Below, piece by piece: positions 16,366-23,962 of a stretch of 32,494 nucleotides of DNA. The notes below the pieces were generated by a model that was given only the letters and a program-made list of their open reading frames with translations, was not told where the DNA came from and searched no databases. Within the stretch, counting starts at the first letter, position 1. Each line of letters begins with the position of its first letter. The DNA lies in NCBI GenBank assembly GCA_964482235.1, contig CAYZWU010000059.1, forward strand, positions 1 through 32,494. Reading direction: 5' to 3'. A program made the translations under genes and the position numbers. The stretch is from CAYZWU01 sp964482235. GTDB lineage: Bacteria > Planctomycetota > B15-G4 > CAYZWU01.

Positions 16366-17055
16366 TCAGATCAGGAGGAGGTAGGCTGTTTCCGAGATGA
16401 AGCGGAAGAGATAGCGCACCTTCACGATCCGCCAGTCCGCTCGAGCCGCTTCCTCCCGGATGGTGGACAGAGCGACCTTGTAGCGTGAGGACGGCCGCCG
16501 ACCCAGTGCCTGCTTGATGATGCGCCGCGTCCACTGGATGCTTTGACCTGTCCAGACCGAGATGACGGCCGGTCCGCCGGTCACGCGTCTGAGTTCCTGA
16601 AGCACGAGAGATCGAGTCTCAGGCCTGTTCAGGTGATGCATGAACCGGATGCAGACGGCGCCCTGGAAGGTCCTGTCCGGGAAGGGGAGAGCCAGAAGCG
16701 TTCCGGCGACGGCTCGGGATGCGGGCAGCAATCCGGCTGCCGAGCCGCGCTGGATCATCTGAAGGGAGCTGTCGAGGTCCACCGCGTCGATATCCCTTGA
16801 GCGCAGATAGGAGGTCATCCTACCTGTTCCGCATGGGGAATCGAGGAGGAGCGGCCGTTTCGACCTGTCCTGCCTCGAGCGGCTCGGATCGAGACCGCCT
16901 CTTCTCAGGAGGCTTTCCACGATTCGCCCCTCCCTGAGGGTGACGAAACGTCGAATGGCGGACTTCCTGTGGCGCAGAAAGTAGTCATCCGCCGCCTCGC
17001 TGCTGCGGTAATCCTCCTCCATTCTCAGCTTCATCAATATGCCGGATCTCCGCAT
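16366..17055 (-). CDS. Class I SAM-dependent methyltransferase
   Basis: A 229-residue cytosolic protein with the Rossmann methyltransferase core. Motif I is LLLDSPCGTGRMTSYL, motif II is the acidic IDAVDLDSSLQM, then AGTLLALPFPDRTFQGAVCIRFMHHL (motifs III-IV) and LVLQELRRVTGGPAVISVW (motif V). The layout resembles Methyltransf_11/UbiE-type small-molecule methyltransferases. The C-terminal part is basic (IIKQALGRRPSSRYK), which could aid contact with nucleic acid or membrane. The first ATG has no clear ribosome site. MKLRMEEDYR, seven codons in, with GGAGA upstream, is an equally likely start. It is divergent from the selenoprotein gene. Substrate unknown. Confidence 0.8.
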   Translation of the reverse strand: MRRSGILMKLRMEEDYRSSEAADDYFLRHRKSAIRRFVTLREGRIVESLLRRGGLDPSRSRQDRSKRPLLLDSPCGTGRMTSYLRSRDIDAVDLDSSLQMIQRGSAAGLLPASRAVAGTLLALPFPDRTFQGAVCIRFMHHLNRPETRSLVLQELRRVTGGPAVISVWTGQSIQWTRRIIKQALGRRPSSRYKVALSTIREEAARADWRIVKVRYLFRFISETAYLLLI

Positions 17056-17308
17056 TGGTCAGCCAGGGAATCGGGTGGCTGTTGCAGCGGCGATTCTACT
17101 GTGCTCGACTCGGGGTTTCTTCTTTCACATTGAAATTGTTGGGTTTGACTTTATTCTAAACTGAGGATCAAGCCATTGAAAAAGTGTTGCGACGGAAAGG
17201 TGAGAGCTCAGATCCCCTTGAAGATCGCATTTGCTTCGAGCGGCTTATCGAACAACGTGGCAAGAGCCTGCTCACAAAACCGAAGACCATGAAGCCTGGA
17301 GAGTTTTC
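17056..17308 (+). promoter_or_regulatory. Divergent promoter region of methyltransferase and selenoprotein genes
   Basis: An AT-rich stretch around 17125-17165 contains TTGAAA, a 16-base spacer and TATTCT on the plus strand. This is a plausible promoter for the thioredoxin-like selenoprotein gene. A GGAGA ribosome site sits just before the ATG at 17309. No gene is supported in the gap. Confidence 0.4.
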
Positions 17309-18316
17309 ATGCATAAGTTGATGATTGCTTCCGCCGTCCTGATAGCGGCGTGCTGTTCTATTCCGATCGCCCAGGGGCAGGGCCGAATCGTCGAGGTGGG
17401 CGATACGGTGGACTACACCTTCAGCGAACCGCCGATAAACGGCCTTGGATTGAAGAGCCTGAGAGATCTTCGAGGCAAACCGATCCTCGTCGAGTTCTGG
17501 GGAACGAGGTGAGGGGGCTGCACTTCGGGGTCCGTGCCGGCCTCATTCGAACTGCTCGAGAAGTATGGTGACAAGATGGCCCTGATCTTCGTGGAGAGCC
17601 AGGGAACTGCACGCGACGTCATGGAAGGCGTTGTCTGGAATCGCAAATGGATGGGACGGGGCGGCATGTGGACCACGGAACGTCCCTTCTCCTCGGGAAG
17701 CCGTTCGCTGCCGAGCTTCATCCTCCTCTCCCGGGAGGGAAAGGTCATTCTAAAGGGGCATCCGCTGTCCTTGAAGAAAGAGATCGAGAAGGTCGTCGCC
17801 TCGGAGGCAGCGAAATGGGGGAAGCCTCCGGAAGGGATGCCGAAAACGCTGCGAACAACCTGGCTCGAGTTCGAACGCGAGCGCTACACCAGGGCGTTCG
17901 TTGCAGCCAAGAAGGTGGCCGAGGCAGGCACCGAGGATTCTTCGGCTGCGGAGAAGACGCTCAAGACGTTCAGACGGCGGATCGAGGCAAAGTTCGAGCA
18001 GGTCACGTGGTTGATCGATAACGGCTACCTCATCAAAGCCGATGACATGGCCGAATCCCTGGTCAAGGCTCTGAAGGGAAACGAGGAGTTCGAGCCCCGC
18101 GCCAGGGAGATGCGGGCTCGCCTCGGCTCCCAGGAATTGAAGCAGGAGATGGCGGCAGCCAGGGCTCTCGGGAGGATCGAGAAGAAGCTGATGTCGGACG
18201 GTCTCACCTCGAGCGTGGCTGACAAGCTCCGGAAGTTCGCGACGAACCAGGAGGGCACCATGGCCGCGAAGCGCGCCGTGTACCTGGCCGCACTAGCCGG
18301 TTCATCCACGAAGTGA
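17309..18316 (+). CDS. Exported thioredoxin/TlpA-like selenoprotein (UGGC active site, in-frame TGA at 17510-17512)
   Basis: Read through one TGA, the frame gives a 335-residue protein. It starts with a signal peptide (MHKLMIASAVLIAACC; IAAC also fits a lipobox), so it works outside the cytoplasm. Residues of about 30-160 are a TlpA/thioredoxin fold: GKPILVEFWGTR, then the TGA codon (residue 68), GGC, and PASFELLEKYGDKMALIFVES. The cis-proline strand is LPSFILLSREGKVILKGHP. TlpA proteins have FWATWCxxC here, so the TGA replaces the first catalytic cysteine and gives UxxC with Cys71. A hairpin starts at the TGA. A charged helical domain (about 165-335) follows. GGAGA precedes the chosen ATG. 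A nonsense mutation is possible, but the frame stays open for 267 codons beyond it. A thiol-disulfide or peroxide-related role is likely. Confidence 0.78.
17510..17545 (+). promoter_or_regulatory. Candidate bacterial SECIS hairpin
   Basis: The RNA beginning at the TGA can fold as UGAGG/CCUCA (17510-17514 with 17541-17545), an internal loop, GCAC/GUGC (17520-17523 with 17534-17537), and a 10-base apical loop UUCGGGGUCC. Bacterial SECIS elements lie directly downstream of the UGA within the coding region and expose G residues in the loop, as here. Other pairings of the lower stem are possible. Not folded computationally. Confidence 0.55.
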
Positions 18317-18421
18317 TCCTGCCGGGCCGCTCGATGGCAGCCCGCGCCGGATGCCGCTTCCTTTGCGCAGCCCTCCTTCAGCTTGGAGACATCTGATCGA
18401 CGGGCGGCCGGGGCCGCTCCG

Positions 18422-19570
18422 CTAGTACCGCCCGTACAGTTCGGCCGCTTCCATCATGGCGTTGACATGTTCCACCGGCGTCCCGGGAGGAATGTTGTTG
18501 CCGTCCTGCACGATGTAGCCCCTGAGAGGGGCCAGCTTCTCGATGGCGAAGCGTGTGGCCTCGCGCACCGCCTCGGCGGGGCCACGGTGGATCAGCATGG
18601 GATCGATGTTGCCGAGAAGCACCACCCTGCCGCCCATCGCCTCGGCGATCCGGTCGAGGTCGACCTGCCAGCCGAATCCCTGGAACTCGTCGATCTCGAG
18701 GTCGTCCCTGAATATCTCCAGCAGATGGTCGGTCTTGCCGCACATGTGGAGTGATGCCCTGCCGTCGAAGTGGAATCGCAGCCGCTTCTCGTCGGGGAGG
18801 ACGAGATCGCGAAACATGTCGGCCGAGAGGTTCACCGCCAGGTCGTCCGTCCAGGCGAAGTCGCGCCCCTTCAGCTGTTCTTCCTTCCAGCAGAAGTCCA
18901 GGTACTCGATCATCTTGTCCGTGACGATCCGCAGGAGCTCGCGGACGAAGTCGGGCCGCTCGGTGCAGGCGAGGAAGAGCTCGGTCTGCCCCATCAGATC
19001 GCCGGCCACGCCGAAAGGGCCGTCCGATGTGTGTGTGAGGGCCGGATTCTCGCCTGGGTGGAAGACAGGCCCGCCCTGGAAGCGGACGGGATACTTCGCA
19101 GCCACGCGCATCATGCCCTTCCGGAAGGCTATCTGCCGGGCGTTGATGCCGCTGTGGATGTAGTCGAGCGATTCGAGGCGCTTCAGGTCATCGTCGTCTC
19201 TGACCCAGCCCGGCCCAATCCAGGGGATGTCGTCCTCGGGAAAGATCACTTCCACGCCGAGGCTTCCCGCCTCGAAGGTGTTCTGGAAGTCGGTCCAGGC
19301 CCCGACCCACGCCCCGGTGATCCAGTGGGCGTCGGTGCGCACGTTCTCCATCACCCACTTCTGGGCAAGGATCTGCGTTCGCAGCATGGTCTCGGGATCG
19401 CGGTAGTAGTCGCGGAACGACACTCCCATCTTCGGCACGAGGAAGCGGTGCGCGACGGCCGGGACGACGGGCACCCGGTCCGGCTCCTCGAACCGCCGGG
19501 TCTTGGCCACGCGCTCCTCGCGCGCCGCGATCTCCTCCACGGTAACGTTGATCTCGATGATTCGCTTCAT
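18422..19570 (-). CDS. Uroporphyrinogen decarboxylase (UroD)-family protein, MtaA/CmuA-like
   Basis: A 382-residue cytosolic TIM-barrel protein of the URO-D superfamily. It begins with FEEPDRVPVVPAVAHRF and has LHMCGKTDH near residue 275, the HxCG zinc-ligand pattern of corrinoid methyltransferases such as MtaA and CmuA. The end, VVLLGNIDPMLIHRGPAEAV and YIVQDGNNIPPGTPVEHVNAMMEA, is typical of this branch. The second cysteine ligand used in MtaA is replaced here by DGNNIPPG, so activity may differ. True heme-pathway HemE is unlikely, since its N-terminal substrate loop is absent. Its ATG overlaps the stop of the preceding gene (ATGA). It is the last gene of the six-gene minus-strand cluster. 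Confidence 0.8.
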   Translation of the reverse strand: MKRIIEINVTVEEIAAREERVAKTRRFEEPDRVPVVPAVAHRFLVPKMGVSFRDYYRDPETMLRTQILAQKWVMENVRTDAHWITGAWVGAWTDFQNTFEAGSLGVEVIFPEDDIPWIGPGWVRDDDDLKRLESLDYIHSGINARQIAFRKGMMRVAAKYPVRFQGGPVFHPGENPALTHTSDGPFGVAGDLMGQTELFLACTERPDFVRELLRIVTDKMIEYLDFCWKEEQLKGRDFAWTDDLAVNLSADMFRDLVLPDEKRLRFHFDGRASLHMCGKTDHLLEIFRDDLEIDEFQGFGWQVDLDRIAEAMGGRVVLLGNIDPMLIHRGPAEAVREATRFAIEKLAPLRGYIVQDGNNIPPGTPVEHVNAMMEAAELYGRY

Positions 19571-21246
19571 CTGGCTTCTCGCACCGTCAAGCAGAGGGGA
19601 ACACCCGGCTCGAGACGAAGGCTGATCCCTTCGAGCAGCTCGCTTCCCGTGCAGCGGACTCCGGTGCCGGCTGTCCGGTCAAGGACCTCGCAGCTCGCGC
19701 CGCGATCGACAGTAAACCACTCGGGAAACTGGTTGATGCGCGGCCAGTCGAGCGGCAGGTTCAAACCCGACCTGTGGCGCTTTCCGTCGAGGAGGAGCCG
19801 ACCGCTCCACTCTTTCTTCGCCGAGAGGAAGATCTTCAGGCTGTCCCCCTCGCGCTCGGCGCCGAGCACCACGTCGCCGCGCCACGGCCGGATCGTGGCG
19901 CCCTTCGTCTTCCAGAGGCAATAGATGATCGTGGTGCGGGCGAAGTTGCCGTCGCCGTGCCACCCCTCCACCACGCCGCTGTCCCTCTGCTTCTGCCACA
20001 TGACCTTGATCTCGCTGTCGATCCAGTCGGCGGCCGAGGGAACCGGTTCCCGGTTGAAGAGGTTCAGGGCGCTCTCGATCGTGTCGGCGTAGCCGTCCGC
20101 GCTGTTGCCTTCCCACCTGTAGCTGTCGTAGTTGCCCTTCAGGTTGCCGAGCGCTTCGAGCACGGCGCTCCGGTACGCCTCCGTCCCGTCGATGAGATAG
20201 ACGGTGTAGAAGCCGTTCAGCGTGTAGCCCCAGGTGTCGGAGATGCCGCTGTCGTGCTTTCCCGTCGAGGGATCGACGGTGTTGTAGAAGAGGCCGTGCT
20301 CGTTCCGCCCGATCTCCAGGATGCGGTCCAGCATGACGTGGATCGGCTCGTGATAGGCTTTCTTCTTCGCCGGCAGGGCGTGGTGCACCGCGGCGTAGAG
20401 CTCGCACAGGCCCGACACGATCTCGCAGCCGTGATCCCGCAGCCGGAGCCGCTTCTCGTTCCTCGTGGGATGGCGGCTGCCGAGAAGATAGTAGTCGCCC
20501 AGCCGCACGGCCCATTCCAGGTACTTCCGATCGTCCGTCATCCAGTAGATCCGGGAGAGGGCCTGGAGCATCTCGCCGTTCACCTCATGGTTCGTCGCGG
20601 GGATCGGCCCGAAATCGGTCTCGATCGGCGCGTTCTCCCAGATCGCATCGAGCATCTCGATCATTCGATCGGCCCAGAAGCTCTGTCCGAGCCACTCGGT
20701 GAGCGGCAGGAGCCCGTCCTTGATGTACTCCGACGCGCCGAAGATCAGCCTGTTGATGTCAGGCTCCTCGTGATGGAAACCCCTTTTCGAGAAGGAGTAG
20801 GTGTCCGGCAGGGCTCCCACGCGCGAGCAGAGCTTCCGCTCGGCGCGCAGCATCTCGAGCATGCGTCCCTCGAAGAGGGGGCGGTCGATCAGGGCCGCGG
20901 TGAGAACCATGAAGGGATAGTTGTCCGCCGCGCTGTCACTGGCATTCCAGAGATCGCGCCCCTTTCCCAGGTTCCGGGGGATCAGCCCGCATCGACGGTC
21001 CGACTGCGCCAGCCATCCTTCCATGTATCGGCGGCACCTCTCCAGCCCCTCGGCGGCCAGGATCCCGTTTTCCCGCGCTCGCTCGAAGACCTCGTCCCCT
21101 TCGTCCGGCCCGCGGGAGAGGCCGTCCCAGGCAGCGGCAGGCTGCGCGAGGCATAGTAGAAGCAGAGTGCCTGCAAGGAGCCGAATTGCCGTGCTTCTGG
21201 CGACGTCGATCAGGGGAACATGTTTCAGAAGATATTCTCGAACCAT
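19567..21246 (-). CDS. Exported helical-barrel (six-hairpin glycosidase-like) protein
   Basis: A 559-residue protein with a signal peptide (about residues 18-38, RLLAGTLLLLCLAQPAAA). The mature part is mostly helical with repeated aromatic/acidic loops (DLWNASDSAADNYPFMVLTAALI, NHEVNGEMLQALSRIYWMTDDRKYLEWAVRLGDYYL, DHGCEIVSGLCELYAAVH, SADGYADTIESALNLF). These recall (alpha/alpha)6-barrel glycoside hydrolases or lyases. A beta-rich C-terminal domain follows from about residue 445, as in many such enzymes. I cannot assign a GH family or catalytic acids. The open frame reaches much farther upstream into the transporter gene. The ATG at 21246 is chosen because it gives a proper signal peptide, with a 22-base overlap with the transporter. 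The next gene overlaps by ATGA. Confidence 0.72.
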   Translation of the reverse strand: MVREYLLKHVPLIDVARSTAIRLLAGTLLLLCLAQPAAAWDGLSRGPDEGDEVFERARENGILAAEGLERCRRYMEGWLAQSDRRCGLIPRNLGKGRDLWNASDSAADNYPFMVLTAALIDRPLFEGRMLEMLRAERKLCSRVGALPDTYSFSKRGFHHEEPDINRLIFGASEYIKDGLLPLTEWLGQSFWADRMIEMLDAIWENAPIETDFGPIPATNHEVNGEMLQALSRIYWMTDDRKYLEWAVRLGDYYLLGSRHPTRNEKRLRLRDHGCEIVSGLCELYAAVHHALPAKKKAYHEPIHVMLDRILEIGRNEHGLFYNTVDPSTGKHDSGISDTWGYTLNGFYTVYLIDGTEAYRSAVLEALGNLKGNYDSYRWEGNSADGYADTIESALNLFNREPVPSAADWIDSEIKVMWQKQRDSGVVEGWHGDGNFARTTIIYCLWKTKGATIRPWRGDVVLGAEREGDSLKIFLSAKKEWSGRLLLDGKRHRSGLNLPLDWPRINQFPEWFTVDRGASCEVLDRTAGTGVRCTGSELLEGISLRLEPGVPLCLTVREAR

Positions 21247-22661
21247 TCTCCGAATGCCTTTCCTTTGCTCCAGATCGTGTAGATGACGCTGAAGAGTGTG
21301 ATGGCGAGAGCCGTGCAGAGGGTGATGTTCCAGTAGACGGCCTTGCGGCCTCTCGGCTTGTCCTCTCCCAGGAACCGGCGGCTGTTCTGCAGGATCAGCC
21401 ATCCCAGGTACGGGATGGGAAGCAACATGAGCCCGATGGCAAAGGCGGGGAGGGCGATCCAGGTGCCCATCGATTTCCAGAGGATCACACCCAGGAAGGC
21501 GGGGGCCGGGATCAGGCAGGCCAGCTTGTAGCGCCGCCCGCCGGGCTCGATGCCGAAGATCTCGCAGACCGCGAATCCCACGACGAGCATCTGGAGCGTG
21601 ATCGTGGTGAGCGCCATCCCGAGCACGCCGAGACCGAAAACGAAACGGCCCACGAAGGATCCCACGCCGGCCGCGCCGATCATCTCTCCGGCCCGCGACG
21701 GATCGATCTTGCCCGTGATCTCCGCACCATACAGCGTGCAGCCCGCCGCGATCACCATCAGCGAGGTGGCGATGGTGTAGGGGATCAGCATGCCGGTTAT
21801 CAGGTCGAAGCGGGCCAGCCCGCGGTGCTCCTTTCCCCAGCCCCGGGCGAGGAGGGAGTAGCCGAAGAGGAAGGTCATGTTGATGCCCACCGCGGCACCG
21901 AAGGCGCCGAGGATCGTGAGCATCCCCTGGGAGTCCGTGGGCATGTGCAGGGGAAGGAAACCCTGGAACAGCTCGCCCCAGTCGATGCGTCCCGCCGCAG
22001 CGCACTTCGCCACCACCACGGCAAAGGCCGCGATGATCAGCCAGATGAAGATCTTGAGCGTCCGCTCGAAGAGCCTGATTCCCCTGAGGCCGCTTCCGTA
22101 GTTCCAGGTGATGAAAGCCGCCACAACGAGGTAGAGCAGGCCCGCACCGAGAAGGAGAGCGGTCCTGGCGCTCTCGGACGGCTTCCATCCCGAGATCGCG
22201 CAGATCATGTCCTCGGTCACACCGGCCGCCAGGGCGTACTGGGGCAGATGAAAGACGAAGGAGGCGAACAGGGTGCCGATGGCCCAGGCCCAGGCCAGGG
22301 AGGGATGCACGAACCGACTCATGGCATCGAAGGGGCGGATGCCGGTGGAGAGCGTCTGGTGCGATGCGGCGAGCAGCATGACGATGCCCACGGCCATGGC
22401 CAGGGGCTGCACCCAGAGGAGGCTGAACTTGTATTGCGCCCCGAGATAGAGCGATGCCATGGCGCTGCCGCTTCCCAGGGTCAGGGCGCTCTGCATCCAG
22501 CCGGGGCCGGTGAGAGAGAGGTAATGCCGCCAGCGTGGGAGAAGGCCCTTCTTCTCCTTCGCGGCGAGCTTTATCTTCTCATCGGCGACGAGCGCCGGAT
22601 CTCTCGCCTTGAACATCGGCAGGCCGTGCGTGAGGTCCGCTTTTCTCTCGCCTTTCTTCAT
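21225..22661 (-). CDS. Nramp-fold transporter lacking canonical metal-binding motifs
   Basis: A 478-residue inner-membrane protein with about 11 hydrophobic helices. LTGPGWMQSALTLGSGSAMASLYLGAQYKFSLLWV aligns with the first helices of Nramp/MntH (GPGF...DPGN...AGAQYGYSLLWV). The metal-binding DPGN is replaced by GSGS (residues 63-66), and the TM6 MPH motif is replaced in GAAVGINMTFLF near residue 257. Ordinary Mn2+/Fe2+ transport is therefore doubtful; Nramp-related carriers with altered sites are known to take other substrates. The N terminus has an unusual 45-residue cytosolic extension. Its ATG overlaps the stop of the propeller gene (ATGA), and it sits among exported carbohydrate-type proteins, so an organic substrate is possible (inference). 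Confidence 0.8.
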   Translation of the reverse strand: MKKGERKADLTHGLPMFKARDPALVADEKIKLAAKEKKGLLPRWRHYLSLTGPGWMQSALTLGSGSAMASLYLGAQYKFSLLWVQPLAMAVGIVMLLAASHQTLSTGIRPFDAMSRFVHPSLAWAWAIGTLFASFVFHLPQYALAAGVTEDMICAISGWKPSESARTALLLGAGLLYLVVAAFITWNYGSGLRGIRLFERTLKIFIWLIIAAFAVVVAKCAAAGRIDWGELFQGFLPLHMPTDSQGMLTILGAFGAAVGINMTFLFGYSLLARGWGKEHRGLARFDLITGMLIPYTIATSLMVIAAGCTLYGAEITGKIDPSRAGEMIGAAGVGSFVGRFVFGLGVLGMALTTITLQMLVVGFAVCEIFGIEPGGRRYKLACLIPAPAFLGVILWKSMGTWIALPAFAIGLMLLPIPYLGWLILQNSRRFLGEDKPRGRKAVYWNITLCTALAITLFSVIYTIWSKGKAFGEWFENIF

Positions 22662-23962
22662 TTTCTTTCTCCTGCCTGTTCGGGTGGGGCAAAGCAGTGG
22701 ATCGCTCCCTCGTCCGTGCTGGCGAAGAGGGAACCGCCGGCCGCGGCCAGGCCGAACGCGCGGCCGGCCACCTTGCCGGTCCAGACCGGCTCGCCGTCAG
22801 CGGCCCTGTAGGCTGCCACCTCGTCGGTCCCGCCTGCAAAGAGGTGGCTGCCGGCCAAGATCAGGGTGAAGGGCTGCCGGTATTCCCTGGTCCAGACAGG
22901 CTTCTGCGAAACGCGGTCGATGGCGAGCAGCGCCGTGTCGGTGAGAAGGTAGGCAAAGTCGCGGGCAACGACCATGCAGCTGGCACCCTCGTGGCGGGCG
23001 ATCTTGTCCCGCGTATCCGCGCGGCTTTCCGTGATCCACCCCTTCTTGTTGCCGGGACCGTGCAGGAAGCGGGAGTCCGGAGTGATGAGGGCGAACACGC
23101 CGCCCCCGTCGGACAGGCTTCCCAGAAGATCGCCGGTGGCCAGATCGAAGACCACGGGCGGGACGCGTCCCTGGGGGAGGTAGAGCTTTGTCGGCGAGGC
23201 AAGCAGGGCGCCTTCCATCGTCTGGCTTCCGGTCACGCGCCTGAATCGGCCCGGTCCTTCAGGGGAGCCGGTTTCCGGATCCACGGCGCAGAGGAATGAT
23301 TCGTTCCACGGCAGGAGGCTGGCGCCGAAAAAGGCATTGCCGCCTTCGACGAGCACCCCGGTGCGGCAGGGCCACTTGGAGATGAACTTGCCGTTGTTCG
23401 GGATTTGCGCCTCGTCGGGCGACGGGCTGTATCGCCAGACGAGGGATCCGTCCTCGGCATCGAGGCAGTAGGCGAATCCGTCGTCCGAGCCGAAGTAGAT
23501 CCTGCCGTCGTGGAACGAGGGCGCGATGCGGACCGGGCCGTCGGTGAAGAAGACCCACTTCTCCCTGCCCGATGCCGCATCGAGGCAGACCACGCAATCC
23601 TCCGCAGAGGAGCCGAACCAGACAGAGCCGCGGGCGGCGATCGCGTGGAACACGGGATCGTAGTTCCGCATGGAGCGGAGGCCGTTCACCTCGGCGTAGG
23701 CATCCCACCGGGCGGGGCCGGCCCAGGCCGGGCTGGGTGGATGTAGCGATCTGAAGACCCACCGCGTTTCGAGGCTCTTGGCGTCGAGCTCTTCGGAAGT
23801 GACGCCGCTGCGCCTGTTGTCGTGGCGAAAGGTCGGCCAGTCGTCGGCCGCGGCCACGCCGGACCAGGGGACGAGGATTGACAGAAAGGCACCGAGAAGA
23901 GCGGCGATACCGCTCCTCCGCGCGGCACGAAAGGCTTCCAGCTCGATCGCCGTCTGTCTCAT
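22658..23962 (-). CDS. Exported PQQ-type beta-propeller protein
   Basis: A 434-residue protein with a signal peptide (hydrophobic about residues 19-38, ending VAAADD). It then has DWPTFRHDNRRSGVT, the usual start of BamB/PQQ_2-type propellers. Blades repeat the pattern of a strand plus DxxxGxxxW: CLDAASGREKWVF, CLDAEDGSLVWRY, AVDPETGSPEG, AIDRVSQKPVWTREY, AYRAADGEPVWTG. Such propellers bind ligands or partner proteins; many have no PQQ. No catalytic residues can be named. It overlaps the giant multidomain gene upstream and the transporter gene downstream by four bases each, so all three should be made together. It resembles the propeller part of that giant protein. Confidence 0.85.
   Translation of the reverse strand: MRQTAIELEAFRAARRSGIAALLGAFLSILVPWSGVAAADDWPTFRHDNRRSGVTSEELDAKSLETRWVFRSLHPPSPAWAGPARWDAYAEVNGLRSMRNYDPVFHAIAARGSVWFGSSAEDCVVCLDAASGREKWVFFTDGPVRIAPSFHDGRIYFGSDDGFAYCLDAEDGSLVWRYSPSPDEAQIPNNGKFISKWPCRTGVLVEGGNAFFGASLLPWNESFLCAVDPETGSPEGPGRFRRVTGSQTMEGALLASPTKLYLPQGRVPPVVFDLATGDLLGSLSDGGGVFALITPDSRFLHGPGNKKGWITESRADTRDKIARHEGASCMVVARDFAYLLTDTALLAIDRVSQKPVWTREYRQPFTLILAGSHLFAGGTDEVAAYRAADGEPVWTGKVAGRAFGLAAAGGSLFASTDEGAIHCFAPPEQAGERK

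Noticed and set aside
17510..17512. TGA reassigned to Trp or Gly across the genome
   Set aside because: Many confident genes here end in TGA, including at ATGA overlaps at 10916-10919 and 13324-13327.
17534..18316. Separate 260-residue gene starting at GTG 17534
   Set aside because: It is in the same frame as the upstream signal-peptide ORF, lacks a thioredoxin N terminus by itself, and its GTG sits inside the hairpin after the TGA. One selenoprotein reading frame explains both parts.
19567..22188. Single 873-residue gene
   Set aside because: Its first 314 codons are an out-of-frame reading of the transporter gene; the true product starts at 21246 with a signal peptide.
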